A stretch of 64,000 nt of DNA from Clitoria ternatea. Its lineage: Eukaryota > Streptophyta > Magnoliopsida > Fabales > Fabaceae. Below, in pieces: positions 35,891 through 47,963 of the stretch. Made by a program: the position numbers and the translations under genes. Below the pieces are notes generated by a model. It was not told the origin of the DNA, did not search any database, and was given only the letters and a program-made list of their open reading frames with translations. How positions within the stretch are numbered: the first letter of the stretch is position 1; each line of letters begins with the position of its first letter. The stretch is taken from positions 231,840,242 to 231,904,241 of the forward strand of contig CM075670.1 in NCBI GenBank assembly GCA_037962975.1, given 5' to 3'.

Positions 35891-38800
35891 ATGGCAGCAG
35901 ATGAAGGAAAGGTGAAAATTAAAAAGTTCGATGGTGTAGACTTTGGCTTTTGGAAAATACAGATTGAAGATTATCTGTATCAGAAGAAGTTGTACCAACC
36001 TCTCCAAGAAAAGAAACCAGATGGCATGAAGGATGATGAATGGAATCTTCTTGATAGACAAGCCCTTGGGGTTATCTGATTTTCATTATCCCGTAATGTT
36101 ACTTTCAACATTGCAACAGAAAAACCACGGCAGGTCTTATGGCGGCTCTTTCCTGCATGTATGAAAAGCCGTCGGCTTCAAACAAAGTTCATTTGATGAG
36201 GAGGCTGTTTAACTTGCGGATGGCAGAAGGCGGATCTGTAGCCTAGCATCTCAATGAACTTAGCTCAGTCACAACCCAATTAAGTTCAGTTGGAATCAAA
36301 TTTGATGATGAGGTACGAGCATTGATACTTTTATCTTCTCTTCCAGAGAGTTGGAATGCTATTGTCACAGTTGTGAGTAGCTCAACAGGAAGCAGTAAGT
36401 TGAAATTTAATGATGTTCGTGATCTGGTTCTCAGTGACGAGATCCGACGGAGAGAGTCGGGTGAATCATCAACCTCTTCAGTATTGCACACAGAGTCAAG
36501 AGAGAGAAATTCAACCAGAGGAAATGCTCGTGGAAAATCGAAGGACAGGCGGTCCAAATCCAGAAATCATCGTAATTCCCACAACTCGAAAACTATCGAG
36601 TGTTGGAATTGTGGAAAGACCGGGCATTATAAAAATCAGTGCAAGAGTACACCAAAGAATCAGGAGGCGAAGACGGGAGCAAATGTTGCTTCCACCTCAG
36701 GAGGGGATGATGCATTAATATGCTCTTTGGAGAACAAGGAAGAGTCTTGGGTGCTAGATTCTGGAGCATCCTTTCATGCCACTTCACAGAAAAAATTCTT
36801 TGAGAATTATGTCCCCGGAAACCTTGGTAAGGTTTACCTTGGTAATGAGCAATCTTGTGAGATTGTTGGAAAAGGTGTAGTGAAGACTAAGCTGAACGGG
36901 TCTGTATGGGAATTAAAAAATGTCAGACATATTCCTGACCTGACAAAGAACTTAATCTCAATAGGCCAGTTGGCCAATGATGGCTACACAACAGTGTTCC
37001 ATGGAGATCAATGGAAGATTTCAAAGGGTGCAATGATGATTGCTTGTGGTAAAAAGAGTGGTACTCTTTACAAGACAGCAGGAGCATGCAATTTGATTGT
37101 AGTTGCAGCAAATGAAAATCCTAATCTATGACACCAGAGACTAGGCCATATAAGTGAGAAAGGGATGAAGATCATGTACTCAAAGGGCAAATTACCAGGT
37201 CTTCAGTCAGTAGAAATTGACACGTGTGAAGACTGTATACTTGGAAAACAGAAACGAGTAAGCTTTCAAACAAGTGGAAGAACCCCAAAGAAGGAGAGAC
37301 TTGAGCTTGTTCACTTTGATGTTTGGGGTCCATCGGCTATCTTATCTGTTGGTGGGAAGCAATACTTCGTGACTTTTATTGATGATCACTCTAGGAAGGT
37401 ATGGGTATACTTTCTTAAATATAAGTCTGAAGTATTTGAGGCTTTCAAGGTATGGAAAGCTATGGTAGAAAATGAGACAAGGTTGAAGATCAAAAGGCTC
37501 AGAACTGATAATGGTGGTGAGTATGAAGACACCAGATTCAAGAAATTATGCTACGAGCATGGGATCAAAATGGAGAGAACAGTGCCAGGCACGCCTCAAC
37601 ACAATGGTGTAGCTGAGCGTATGAATCGAACATTGACTGAAAGGGCCAGAAGCATGCATGTGAAATTAGGTTTACCAAAGCAGTTTTGGGCAGAAGCAGT
37701 CAACACAGCAGCTTACTTAATCAATCGAGGTCCATCAGTACCATTGGATCATAAAATACCAGAAGAGGTATGGAGTAGAAAAGAAGTAAAACTTTTGCAT
37801 CTTAAAGTTTTTGGTTGTGTAGCATATGTGCATATTAGTGATCATAGCAGGAATAAGCTTGATCCCAAGTCAAAGAAGTACACTTTCATCGGCTATGGTG
37901 AGAATGAGTTTGGCTACCGCCTCTGGAATGATGAAAATAAGATGATCCGTAGCAGAGATGTGATCTTCAATGAAAGAGTGTTGTACAAGGACAAGCATAG
38001 CATAAACAACCACAACTCAGAACAGAGTGGACCAGTGTATGCAGAGGTGGACGATGTCCTAGAAAGTCCTATAGTTGAGAGTCCTCACCTAGAGGAATCA
38101 ACCGAGCAAAGTAGTGACCAATAATCTGACACACTAGAGCCTCCTACTCCAGCTCCTGTATTAAGAAGGTCTTCTCGGCCTCATGTGCCTAACAGGAGAT
38201 ACATGGACTACATGTTGCTGACTGATGGAGAGGAGCCTGAAGACTTTGAGGAAGCATGTCAGACTGTGGATGGCAGCAAGTAGGAGCTTGCCATGGAAGA
38301 AGAGTTGAAGTCTTTAATCTCAAATCAGACATGGGAACTGACTAAGTTACCCGTGGGGAAAAAGGCACTTCACAACAAGTGGGTGTATCGATTGAAGGAG
38401 GAGCATGATGGCTCAGAAAGGTACAAAGCCCGATTAGTTTTCAAAGGATTCCAGCAAAAAGAAGGAGTCGACTACACTAAAATTTTTACTCCGGTTGTAA
38501 AGCTCAATACTATAAGGTCAGTGTTAAGTATTGTTTCCAGTGAAGAACTTTATCTTGAGTAGTTAGGTGTAAAGACTGCATTTCTCCATGGAGACTTAGA
38601 TGAGGAGATATACATGCACCAACCTGAAGGATTCTTAGAGAAAGGAAAAGAGAATTTAATGTACAGATTGAAGAAAAGCTTGTATGGCCTGAAACAAGCT
38701 CCAAGACAGTGGTACAAGAAGTTTGATAGCTTTATGCACAAGGAAGGTTTCCAGAAGTGCAATGCTGACCACTGTTGCTTCTTCAAGAGAAGTAAGTCCA

Positions 38801-39782
38801 ATTATATCATTTTGCTACTTTATGTTGATGATATGTTAGTAGCAGGTTCAGATATGAATGAGATTATAAGTTTGAAGATGCGGTTGTCAAAAGAGTTTGA
38901 CATGAAGGACTTAGGCCCAGCAAAGAAGATCCTTGGAATGCAAATCACAAGAGATAAGAAAAAAGGAGTTTGCGGTTATCTCAGGAGAAGTACATCAATC
39001 ATGTTTTGCAAAGATTCAATATGGGTGATGCCAAATCAGTTAGTACACCTTTGGCAAGTCATTTTCATCTATCCAAAGATCAGTCCCCTCAAACAGAAGA
39101 AGAAAGAGAATTTATGGCTAAAGTTCTATATGCTTCAGCCATTGGAAGTCTAATGTACGCAATGGTCTGTACGAGGCTAGACATTGGCCATGCAGTAGGA
39201 GTTGTTAGTAGGTTTATGTCAAATCCAGGTAAAGCTCATTGGGAAGCTGTCAAATGGATTCTAAGGTATCTACGAGGTATACCAAAGAAGTGTTTATACT
39301 TTGGTAAAAGTGAATTAAAAGTACAAGGCTATGTAGATGCAAATTTTGCAGGTGAAGTTGATCGCCGAAGAAGTACCACTGGTTACATATTCACTGTCGG
39401 AACTACAGCTGTTAGTTGGATGTCGCAGATACAAAAGATTGTAGCTTTATCCACTACAGAGGCTGAGTATGTAGCAGTGACAGAAGCCAACAAATAATTG
39501 ATATGGCTTCAAGGTTTGTTAAAAGAGTTGGGATTCATCCAGGAGAAAAGTGTTTTGCATAGTGATAGTCAGAGTGTTATACATCTGGCGAAGAACTCAA
39601 CATTTCATTCAAGAACAAAACATATCGGTCTTCGTTACCATTTCATCAGATCTCTTCTTGAGGATGAGGTGTTAACATTAAAAAAGATTCAAGGAAGTAT
39701 GAACCCAGCAGATATGTTAACAAAGGTGGTGACTATTGACAAACTGAAGTTGTGCTCAACTTCAGTTGGCCTGTTAGGATAA
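35891..39782 (+). pseudogene. Tnt1-like gag-pol polyprotein, broken
   Basis: The ATG at 35891 starts gag (FDGVDFGFWKIQIEDYLY). A CCHC knuckle (CWNCGKTGHYKNQC, about 36,601-36,642), protease (WVLDSGASFHAT), integrase (HFDVWGPS, RTDNGGEY), RT (LLYVDDMLVAGSD) and RNase H (STTEAEYVAV) follow. Stops lie at 36077, 36244, 37129, 38122, 38281, 38560 and 39495. One base is missing near 36,121-36,126 and another near 38,967. Most stops fit Arg, Gln or Trp codons changed by C-to-T or G-to-A. The end at 39,782 is followed by the purine tract and 3' LTR. It is not functional. Confidence 0.94.
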
Positions 39783-39853
39783 CAAGACCAGGAAAGACTG
39801 CTGCATTGATCAAGGTGTGAAGACAGATTGAAATCAGTCTTCAAGTGAGAGAT

Positions 39854-40282
39854 TGTTAGTCAAAAATTGGCCTAATTTGTTAGGCCACCAACCTTGCAAA
39901 TGAGAAAAATGTGAATGGTTGGTGGCCAACCATTTTTAATGTGTTCACATTGCCCAAAACTTGCTATAAATAGATGCATCCATGGAAGAGGAAATTCATT
40001 CCAAGCTTAAGAAGTTCTAAGCTTTCAAGAGAGAAAAACTTAGAAAGATAAGTTTTTTAGTGAGTGAAAATTTGGGTGTAATTGGGTTGTGGGTTTTGAG
40101 AGGTTGTGAGTGTTTGTAAACACTTTGTGTATCTTCCCTTTCTATTAGTAAAATATCTGCAGCAGTCCGGAGACGTAGGCATAATTGGCCGAACTCCGTT
40201 ATCAAATTTTGTGTCTTATAATTCTGTATTTTTACTCGTTCTCGAATCTAATCAAGGCGTGATGTTGCGAAATTCCCTAACA
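39854..40282 (+). repeat. 3' LTR of the second copia element (429 bp)
   Basis: This is the sister of 35256-35683 with an intact TATAAATAG box. It ends at 40282 and is followed by the CTTGA duplication. Confidence 0.95.
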
Positions 40283-40287
40283 CTTGA

Positions 40288-41644
40288 GATAATAGGTATA
40301 AGTGTGTGGCTTGTAAAGTTGATTGTTAAAGATATGGTTAGATTGTTTAAGTTTTAGACCATCAATTCCATAACTTTGAGGTTATTACGGAGAACATTCT
40401 TGAACTCATAGAGAGAGTTAAAGTTGTGATTTCTCTCATATCTTTAAAGAAGGAAATAGATGTGTTGATACTTTTGTGAAGATAAATGCGAATAACCTAA
40501 ATAGTTACCAATTTATTGTAAATACTTCAAATGCTCTTTAGCGTGAGGATATTGTAAGAATTTTTATCGGAAACCTTATCCTTGTCTTTATTTTCTTTGT
40601 TTATTTCATTTTAATCCCCTGACTCATGTTTTCGTGTTAAAAAAGTTCATTCCATCAGTTTTCTCCTAGCAAAGACTTCTTCTCCCTCTTTAGTGTAGGG
40701 TTTAAGGTATTAATTTTCTAGGATGATTTCAATTTTGGAATGAATTTCACACAACATTATCATTAACGATATTAGGAAGAAATAAATAGAAGAGACATTT
40801 TAATTTTATATGAAAAATAAGTTAGGGAACCATAATAAAACAAAAATAATATTACAAAATTGTATTGACAGTAGACGTCTTGAATTATACCTATATTTTA
40901 AAAAAGTCATAATTAATATACTTATTTGATGTCATTGTACTCTTTTACAAGAAGTGTCTTTAAAGGAATTGTTTAAAGAATTAAAAGGAAAATTTTAATA
41001 TTAAAAAGTATATTGTGATTATTTAGAAATCATGTCAAGATATTAATAAATTTATTTTCAAATAAAAAATTTCCTATTTTCTTTTCTTCAGTGGCCTTAA
41101 CTAGTGCCTTGCAACTTTGGTTAGCATTTTCCTTTTGGAAATTTATAATTTACAGTTTGTTAAACATTCTATAGACATACATAAAATATCACGTATTTTT
41201 TCCTAAATTTATCTTTATTGAAAGTCAAATTTTTCTATCAAATATTAATTATACAAATATAAAAACGTTAAATACATTGAAAAATAATAATAAATACTCC
41301 TAATTTTTTTAATAAGCACTTATAAAAGGAAATACTCCTTTTTAATTTTAAGAACTTATAATATCAAACAGACAAAGTATTTGTAAAGAGACAAATTAAG
41401 TGATAAGTCACAGGGGAGTCTCCTATTAAAAAATTATGGGGGGAACTTTTTTACATTCTTGTGGGTCTCAATTTTAGCTCTTGGCATTATCATTCGAGGT
41501 GCATCTTGAAAGAAAGAAAGATGGGGAATTAGGAGTAACTTTTTCATGTTGATTTGATGTTTCCTTTGTGAAAAGTTGACAACCTATTTTGAATGATACA
41601 AAAGAATGGTATCTGTGTTAGGTGTGCCAAAAAGGTAAGGTTGA
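40288..41644. other. AT-rich stretch without a gene
   Basis: Its left part is probably the continuation of the interrupted LTR-like block, as shown by the copia target duplication. The part nearest 41,644 should contain the 3' untranslated region of the receptor kinase gene. No frame, tandem repeat or RNA gene stands out. Confidence 0.5.
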
Positions 41645-44358
41645 TCAGCGAAAGTGCACACGGCTTCCTATCCTCCTGCCATTATTGCTTCCGCCAGATG
41701 ATTGCTCACTGCTTGAGACGGAAGGGTTCTGCCCAGAATCACTGGTTCCACCGAACTCACTGCTAGTCATGCTTCCTTCCAATGCTAGTTTCCTAAACCT
41801 TATCAAGTCTGCACCGTATGCCTCTGCATTGTATTCCCCGCTTGCCCCGCCATAAACTGCACTTTGCCCAGGTTTCACTCCTCCTTGATTAAGGATATCA
41901 AGTGACACATCACCCTCCAGAACTCGCACAATCTATCATCATATCATATCATATCATATCATATCATATAAGTAACTAAATCCACAGAGATTAATTATCG
42001 TTTGATTCAAATGTAGCATTATTACCTGACTCATTCTTGGGCGCCTCTTTGCAGAGTGCCTAACAGCAGCAGCAGCACAAGCCACCATTCGAGCCATCTC
42101 TTGCTTGTCATAGTTTTCCTCTAAACGAGGATCCACTAGTCCTCGTCCATCAAAAGTTCCACTTTCCATTGCCTTCATACAAAGTGGTTTGGCCTGTTCA
42201 TACACAACAAGCAAGCAATTAGTATTGGAATTTAAATATTAAAAATGTTACTAGTCAGATATGTATGTGTCTACCCAGTCAGCCAAACTATCATGGTCTC
42301 CATATTCTTCAGCGTTGCTCACTGGGCGCCGTCCTGTTATGAGCTCCAAAAGCATGATACCGAAAGAGAACACATCAGATTTCTCAGTTAGCTTACCACT
42401 TGCTGCATACTCAGGAGCCAAATACCTGCATTAATACACAACTCTTTGGCATGAATTAGTTCCAAGTATAATATAAGACAAGAATGTGAGTTGTTTGATT
42501 TATTAGTTTCCTTAATCACCCGAATGTTCCCATCACGCGAGTAGAAACATGAGTGTTAGTGTCTTGATAAAACTTTGCCAATCCAAAATCTGCCACCTGA
42601 ATGGGACGAACGATGATTAATTCATAATTACCCAAAAGAACTTTTGACAACGAAATTTGAAATGCGTACCTTGGCCTCGAAGTTGTTTTCAAGTAGAATG
42701 TTTGCACCCTTTATGTCTCGGTGAATGATACGAGGGTGACCTAGAAAGTTAATGTTTCAGATCGTAAGTTGCTATATATATAGTGCTGCTGACATGCTCT
42801 TATTGGCTATTAATTTGTGAGAAGAGAAAGCATATATATCACTTACAATCCTCATGTAAATAAGCTAGTCCTTTGCCCGCTCCAATGGCAATTTTGAGCC
42901 TGGTTGCCCAATCCATGACGGGTACATCCTTTCCTGAAACAATTTTATATTTGTAACAAGGTTAAGATATATAAAAGATCAAGCAAGTGAAAAGAAGAGA
43001 GCGCACCATGGAGGTGATATTCAAAGGTCTGGTTGGGAACAAATTCATAAACGAGGATCTTTTTGGTTTCTGAAAAGCAATAGCCAACAAGTGACACGAG
43101 ATGGCGATGGTGGACACGGCTGATGATATCAACCTCGGCTTGAAATTCTCTGTCTCCTTGGCCGCCAGTGGATTTGAGGCATTTGACAGCGATTTCCTTG
43201 CCATTGGGAAGAACACCTTTGTGGACATATCCGAAGCCACCTTGGCCCAGGAGGTTTTGTTGGGCAAAGCCACCAGTGGCAGCTGAGAGCTCTTCGTAAG
43301 TGAAGGTGCTCTGATTGAATCCAAGGGCCACTGTGGGGTGTGGGGGTGGCAGTACAGGACCGTGTTGGCCAGAGTAGCTGGAGTTGCTATGATCACCGCT
43401 ACCATGCGGTGGAGGTGCTTGTCCTCCCCGACCTACTCCTGGCGGTGGAGGAATATTAAGAATGTGCTCCCCGTTTCTGTATGATCCATACTTATTTTGG
43501 CCAGCTGCTGGATGCTTATAATACCCACCATCTGCATGCATGTAAACATTTACCGTACTTTTCTGTTAACGTACTTTTCCTTGAGTAAGTATATAAGGAT
43601 AAGATAGGATATGTTTCGAAATTGGAATCGTAGAGAATGTGATATGATGTTATACCTCCGGGTTTATTAGCGTAGTAATGCATCGGAGGCTCAGATCTCT
43701 TCTTCCTTCTTGTACACACAATGACGACCACCATAACCACAACGATCAAAATCCCAACTCCAGCTGCAATTCCTATTATAGTTGCCACGTTTAATTGGCT
43801 TCCCCTGTTCCCAGATGAATCTGAATCTGGCTCCGGTGATGGCATCCCCCGCGGAGACAGCCGACGGTGTGGCGGAGGAGGAGAAAACGTGCTCCCCGAC
43901 CCAGAATCTTTCGGTGGCGACGGGTTGTTGCCGCCGGATTCCTTCGGTGGATGTGGCGACAGAGATGGCGAAGGTGGAGGCTTCTGATCATTTGCCGGCG
44001 GCGGTGACGATGGCGGAGGTGAAGACGGTGGAGGTGAAGACGGTGGAGGTGAAGACGGTGGTGGTGATGATGGTGGTGGTGACGACGGTGGAGGTGAAGA
44101 TGGTGGAGGCGATGAAGGAGGCGGAGATGAAGGTGGAGGAGATGAAGGTGGCGGTGATGAAGGGGGAGGAGATGATGGGGGTGGGGATGATGGGGGCGGG
44201 GATGAAGGCGGAGGGGATGAAGGTGGCGGGGATGAAGGCTGAGGGGATGAATGTGGCGGGGATGACGGTGGTGGAGATGACTGTGGCGGAGATGACGGTG
44301 GAGGCGATGAAGGTGGCGGCGATGACGGTACCGATGGTTGTGGGGCATTTGAAGCCAT
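41645..44358 (-). CDS. Proline-rich extensin-like receptor kinase (PERK family)
   Basis: This is a plasma-membrane receptor-like Ser/Thr kinase whose proline-rich outer part probably senses the cell wall. Eight coding exons fit with GT-AG splice sites and phase: 44358-43656, 43531-43007, 42933-42847, 42740-42670, 42596-42520, 42425-42275, 42193-42026 and 41932-41645. They give 689 residues. Residues 1-185 are mostly SSPPP repeats. A single membrane span lies at about 192-215, followed by TRRKKR. The kinase domain shows GQGGFG (330-335), the ATP-binding Lys 351, HRD (445-447), DFG (465-467) and APEY. All key catalytic residues are present, so it should be active. The ATG at 44358 is the first in frame and leads directly into the Pro-rich region; there is no obvious cleaved signal peptide, as in several PERKs. 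Which PERK it is cannot be told from this alone. Confidence 0.93.
43985..44325 (-). repeat. Minisatellite coding for SSPPP repeats in the PERK gene
   Basis: About twenty imperfect 15-bp units encode SSPPP within exon 1. Unit number is likely to vary between alleles. Open frames on the opposite strand here are shadows of this repeat. Confidence 0.9.
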
Positions 44359-44700
44359 GATGAGTGGTTAAGGTTGTCTTCTCCCACAAGAGTGGACGTT
44401 AAAGAACCGGAGAAGCCTGACCCGCTCCCTCAAATGATGATCCTCGCGCCAAACCTGCAATGATGATGATAATGATGATGATATTAGTTGCATGGTGTCT
44501 TGCTGAATTGAAACAAGAGTGAGAAGGGTAATGTGAATGTTAATGTTACCTGAGAGCAGAGGACAGGAGCATTCTCAAAAGAAAGAGACAACCATGATGA
44601 ATAGTGCATGGTCTTAGGGATCCGAGAATTCCTGTTTCCCTTCCACCTCACCTCTCCTACAATGCAGCGCAATTCTCACTGCCAACTTCCTATTTTTAAC
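44359..44700 (-). other. PERK 5' leader with a probable intron
   Basis: An acceptor (ATTGCAG|G) at 44,454/44,455 and a donor (CTCAG|GTAACA) at 44,550/44,549 suggest a 95-bp intron in the 5' untranslated region. I did not find a convincing TATA box upstream. Confidence 0.55.
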
Positions 44701-46064
44701 TTTTTCTCTGTCACTACTTCCTAATATTATACTGGTCGTTATCGACTTACTGTTAAACCATAACTTCACACAATTACATTCCTCTCCATCCTCTTCTCTC
44801 CCAACTCACCACCAATGTATCGGGAAAAATAAAACAAATAATTTTAATTAAAATATGTGCTCATTCATTTCGGATGGAAACAAAGCTTACCGAAGATAAA
44901 AAAATTCAACACTTGACGTTAAGTTTCACTTTAAATTTCATCCAAAAATACAACAGACATTTGACCTGATTGACAAAGGAAAAAAAAATACAAAATAATT
45001 TAAGAATTTATAGAAGTAAAGAATCAAATGCAAGAAAGCTATATTACATTGGTTTATTTTTTATTTAACTGTTTAACACTTTTTACCATTTGCCAATCTA
45101 ATGAATTCTATGCCACACCACCAAGCCTTCACTAAACCGTATAATTACTTGATGAATCTTGAAATGGAAGACTTAATTTTAACGATTTAGGAATTTTCCT
45201 CACTCGAAAAAGACCTTTAAATTTATAAGGCTGAATCCATGTGCAGTTGCATAAATGTCTACATAAATAGTTAAAATCTAACTACGTTAGCTTTTTTGGT
45301 TCAATCTAACCGTTAGTTAAACAGAATGTATAAATTGCTCAAAATCCATAATCTTATCTTCAATTTTTATCGAAACAAAAAAAACAGACCCATCTCATGA
45401 AGAAAATATATGCGTTTCAATAGAAAAAAATTGCAATTGTCCAAAAGAACAGAAAAAAGTTGGAGGCAAACACTGAAGAAGCGATTGAAATAAAATTAAA
45501 TATATTTAGCTGACTTTAAACTAGTCACCAATGCTACTCCTCAACCTCAACCATGAGTTTTTCAAATAAAGTAGCAAATGAGGGTTTCGAAAATTCCAGA
45601 GTGTTTTTACGAATGGAGCAACCTTTATGTCATTCTCAATGAATTGTAAGATGCACCTTGTCCTCCTCTTTCTCATTAGATTCTGCAAATGATCAGTAAT
45701 TGAGAAAAGGAGATAGATTGATCAAGAGCGTATACAAAAAATCGTAAAATTAAGTCATGCGTAAAAGCGACAACAAGCCCTTAAAATAGAGCGTGAATTG
45801 GCAACTTAAAACACACATTCAAGAATGTAATGAAAGCGGTAAAACAGTAGGCAATGAGAGAAAGTTATTAGCTTGAGCATTGCTATGCTAGACAGCTATA
45901 TTCTTCATAAAATAATTCCAACAGTCTACTCCTTCCCAAGAATGTAGTAGTGAATTGCATTGAAATACAGGACTGAAAGCGCACATCTTGCATAACTATT
46001 GACTTGCTCAAGCTAAAGTGCTAAACACCTCAAAATTTAAGACAATAACTTTACAAATTCAAAG

Positions 46065-46138
<74 letters not shown>

Positions 46139-47138
46139 CCCCTCCATCATCAGCAGCTCCTCCTTATATTGGGATAAATACGCTCATACAATGCATGATT
46201 CAGCCGATTGAACTGCCTGTAGTTGTCAACTTCGGGTTAGTCCTAACCAGCACTCTGCCTTGAAAGAATCGACTGGATTAGATATACTAATAGGTTAATA
46301 ATGCAAGAACCTACTCTATAATAACAACTAGTAATGTCCGACTAGATTAGGTTATATGAATAATTTTTATATTACAATGATGAAAATGTAATTAAAATAT
46401 ATTCGTATTTTAATATGATGCATGATAAAATAACATATTAAATTTACAGCAATCTCCATATTCTCCATTTTTTTATTCAGATTGTTTGAAATATAAAAGG
46501 AAACAACTACCAACTAATTTTGTTTGAATTGCATGATAGTTTTCATTTTATACGTTTGGATTACAGCTAATAGTTTGTCTCTTCATTTATTTCTATTAGT
46601 GTCACATATTGTGCTTGACGGAAATTCAAAATTTATGCAATAGGTAGAAAAACTATAAAATGGAAACTCGAGGACAATTTTTTCAGAAGAGGTGTGGCGA
46701 TAAATCCCAAATGCACCAAAAATGACTCATACAAGCGGTTACTTGGCATAAGCCCAAACAAAAAAAAAAGGTAATCATAGTTTTCATCAAGCAAAAAGAA
46801 ATTGCATGCATTCTTACAGTGAAATATCCTAACTTTTGTATCAACACATGCTTCTATTCTACAACAAGAGTGGAACTTCCATGTATTTAACTTCCTTTCA
46901 ATTTTTAGTTCGTGTCCATTTGCTTAATTTCACTTCCATCATTCCATGTTCCTTTATGTCTTATAAGAGCAGCCCTAGATTATGATCCTTTCAACAGGCA
47001 TTATGATGGCTATGATAAACTTCAAGTAACAAAAGAACTACTAAGAAAAATCAAAATGCATACTCACATTGTCAAGGAGATGACGGGCAATCAATAAGTA
47101 AGAATTTATGAACTTTTATTTATCTTTTACTCTTAACA
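44701..47138. other. Intergenic region between PERK and SWI3D
   Basis: It holds the PERK promoter side and the SWI3D 3' end, with a pure (AT)n run of about 70 bp at 46,067-46,136. A short exon-like stretch on the minus strand (about 45,530-45,690) follows an acceptor-like TTTGCAG, but it has in-frame stops. I see no intact gene. Confidence 0.6.
46067..46136. repeat. (AT)n microsatellite
   Basis: An uninterrupted AT dinucleotide run of about 35 units in intergenic DNA. Confidence 0.97.
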
Positions 47139-47914
47139 TTATTTTGTCCCAACAGAAGAAAGGTTTTCCTGCGTGGATGGCCAAACTAAATTTCCCACAG
47201 CAGCTGCAGGTGCTAAATGATTTGGAAGAGTAGTAGCTGTAGCACCCACAGGCCTAGAAAGTGGTGACCTTTGGAGATTCATGATGATTTGACGTCTTGG
47301 TACACCTCTAGATGAGGAAGCATGTAAACCAAGGCGGATTTTTGCAATTATCCGAGCACGCTCATGGAAAAGCTTCTGCCTTGACTGGACCAAGTACTTT
47401 CTTACACTCATCATCACATTCTCCAAGTCCTGAAAGAAAGCCAACTTTGTTTCCAACTTATGCAACTGCAAATTGAAGGAACTTACCAACAAAGTCAAAC
47501 AAATACAAAATACACTACATTAAAAAACTTCTGCAGGCCATTCAGTTACCTGCTTTTCTATCAACAAAGAAGCAAGTTGTCTGATTCGATCTTCTTCCTG
47601 ATCAGCTAGAATTTTCCCCTTTACTGCTGCCGCAGCAAGGACAGAAACTGCAGCCTGTTTTACTTTCTCAAAATTGTTATCACGTTTTGCCTTCTTACCA
47701 CCATCCTTCACTTTGGTGCCATTTTCTGTGGGATCCCCCCCTGCCACTGGATTAAAATTTCATTCATTTCTGTGAATTTAAATTGTATTGGACCAACCAC
47801 TAATCAATTACTGAGTTAGATCATTATTGCTCAATTACATTCCTTCATACAACCATACCCTCTTCATGAATACCTACATTCCTTTTGTATGTGAGTCTTT
47901 GTGTGTGTCTGTGG

Positions 47915-47963
<49 letters not shown>

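Larger units (their letters stand above)
35256..40282 (+). mobile_element. Full-length Ty1/copia retrotransposon, Tnt1/Tork-like
   Basis: Short LTRs (35256-35683 and 39854-40282) start TGTTAGTCAAAAATTGG and end CCCTAACA. They are flanked by CTTGA (35251-35255 and 40283-40287), a perfect 5-bp target duplication. A Met-tRNA primer site and a purine tract are in place. The LTRs differ at only about seven positions in 428, so this is probably the youngest complete insertion here. The coding order is that of Ty1/copia, and the motifs resemble tobacco Tnt1. Confidence 0.95.

Noticed and set aside
41459..41470. GTGGG as a possible right-hand target duplication of the LTR-like block at 32,241
   Set aside because: The sequence before it does not end in CA or in the GGATGTTNCA pattern, so the match of five bases is probably chance.
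43721..44389. Several long frames opposite and overlapping PERK exon 1
   Set aside because: They arise from the 15-bp SSPPP-coding repeat read in other frames; the minus-strand frame at 44,358 has the membrane span, splice sites and kinase exons.
45530..45690. Exon-like stretch on the minus strand after an acceptor-like TTTGCAG
   Set aside because: All frames with protein-like composition hit stops, and no neighbouring exon fits.
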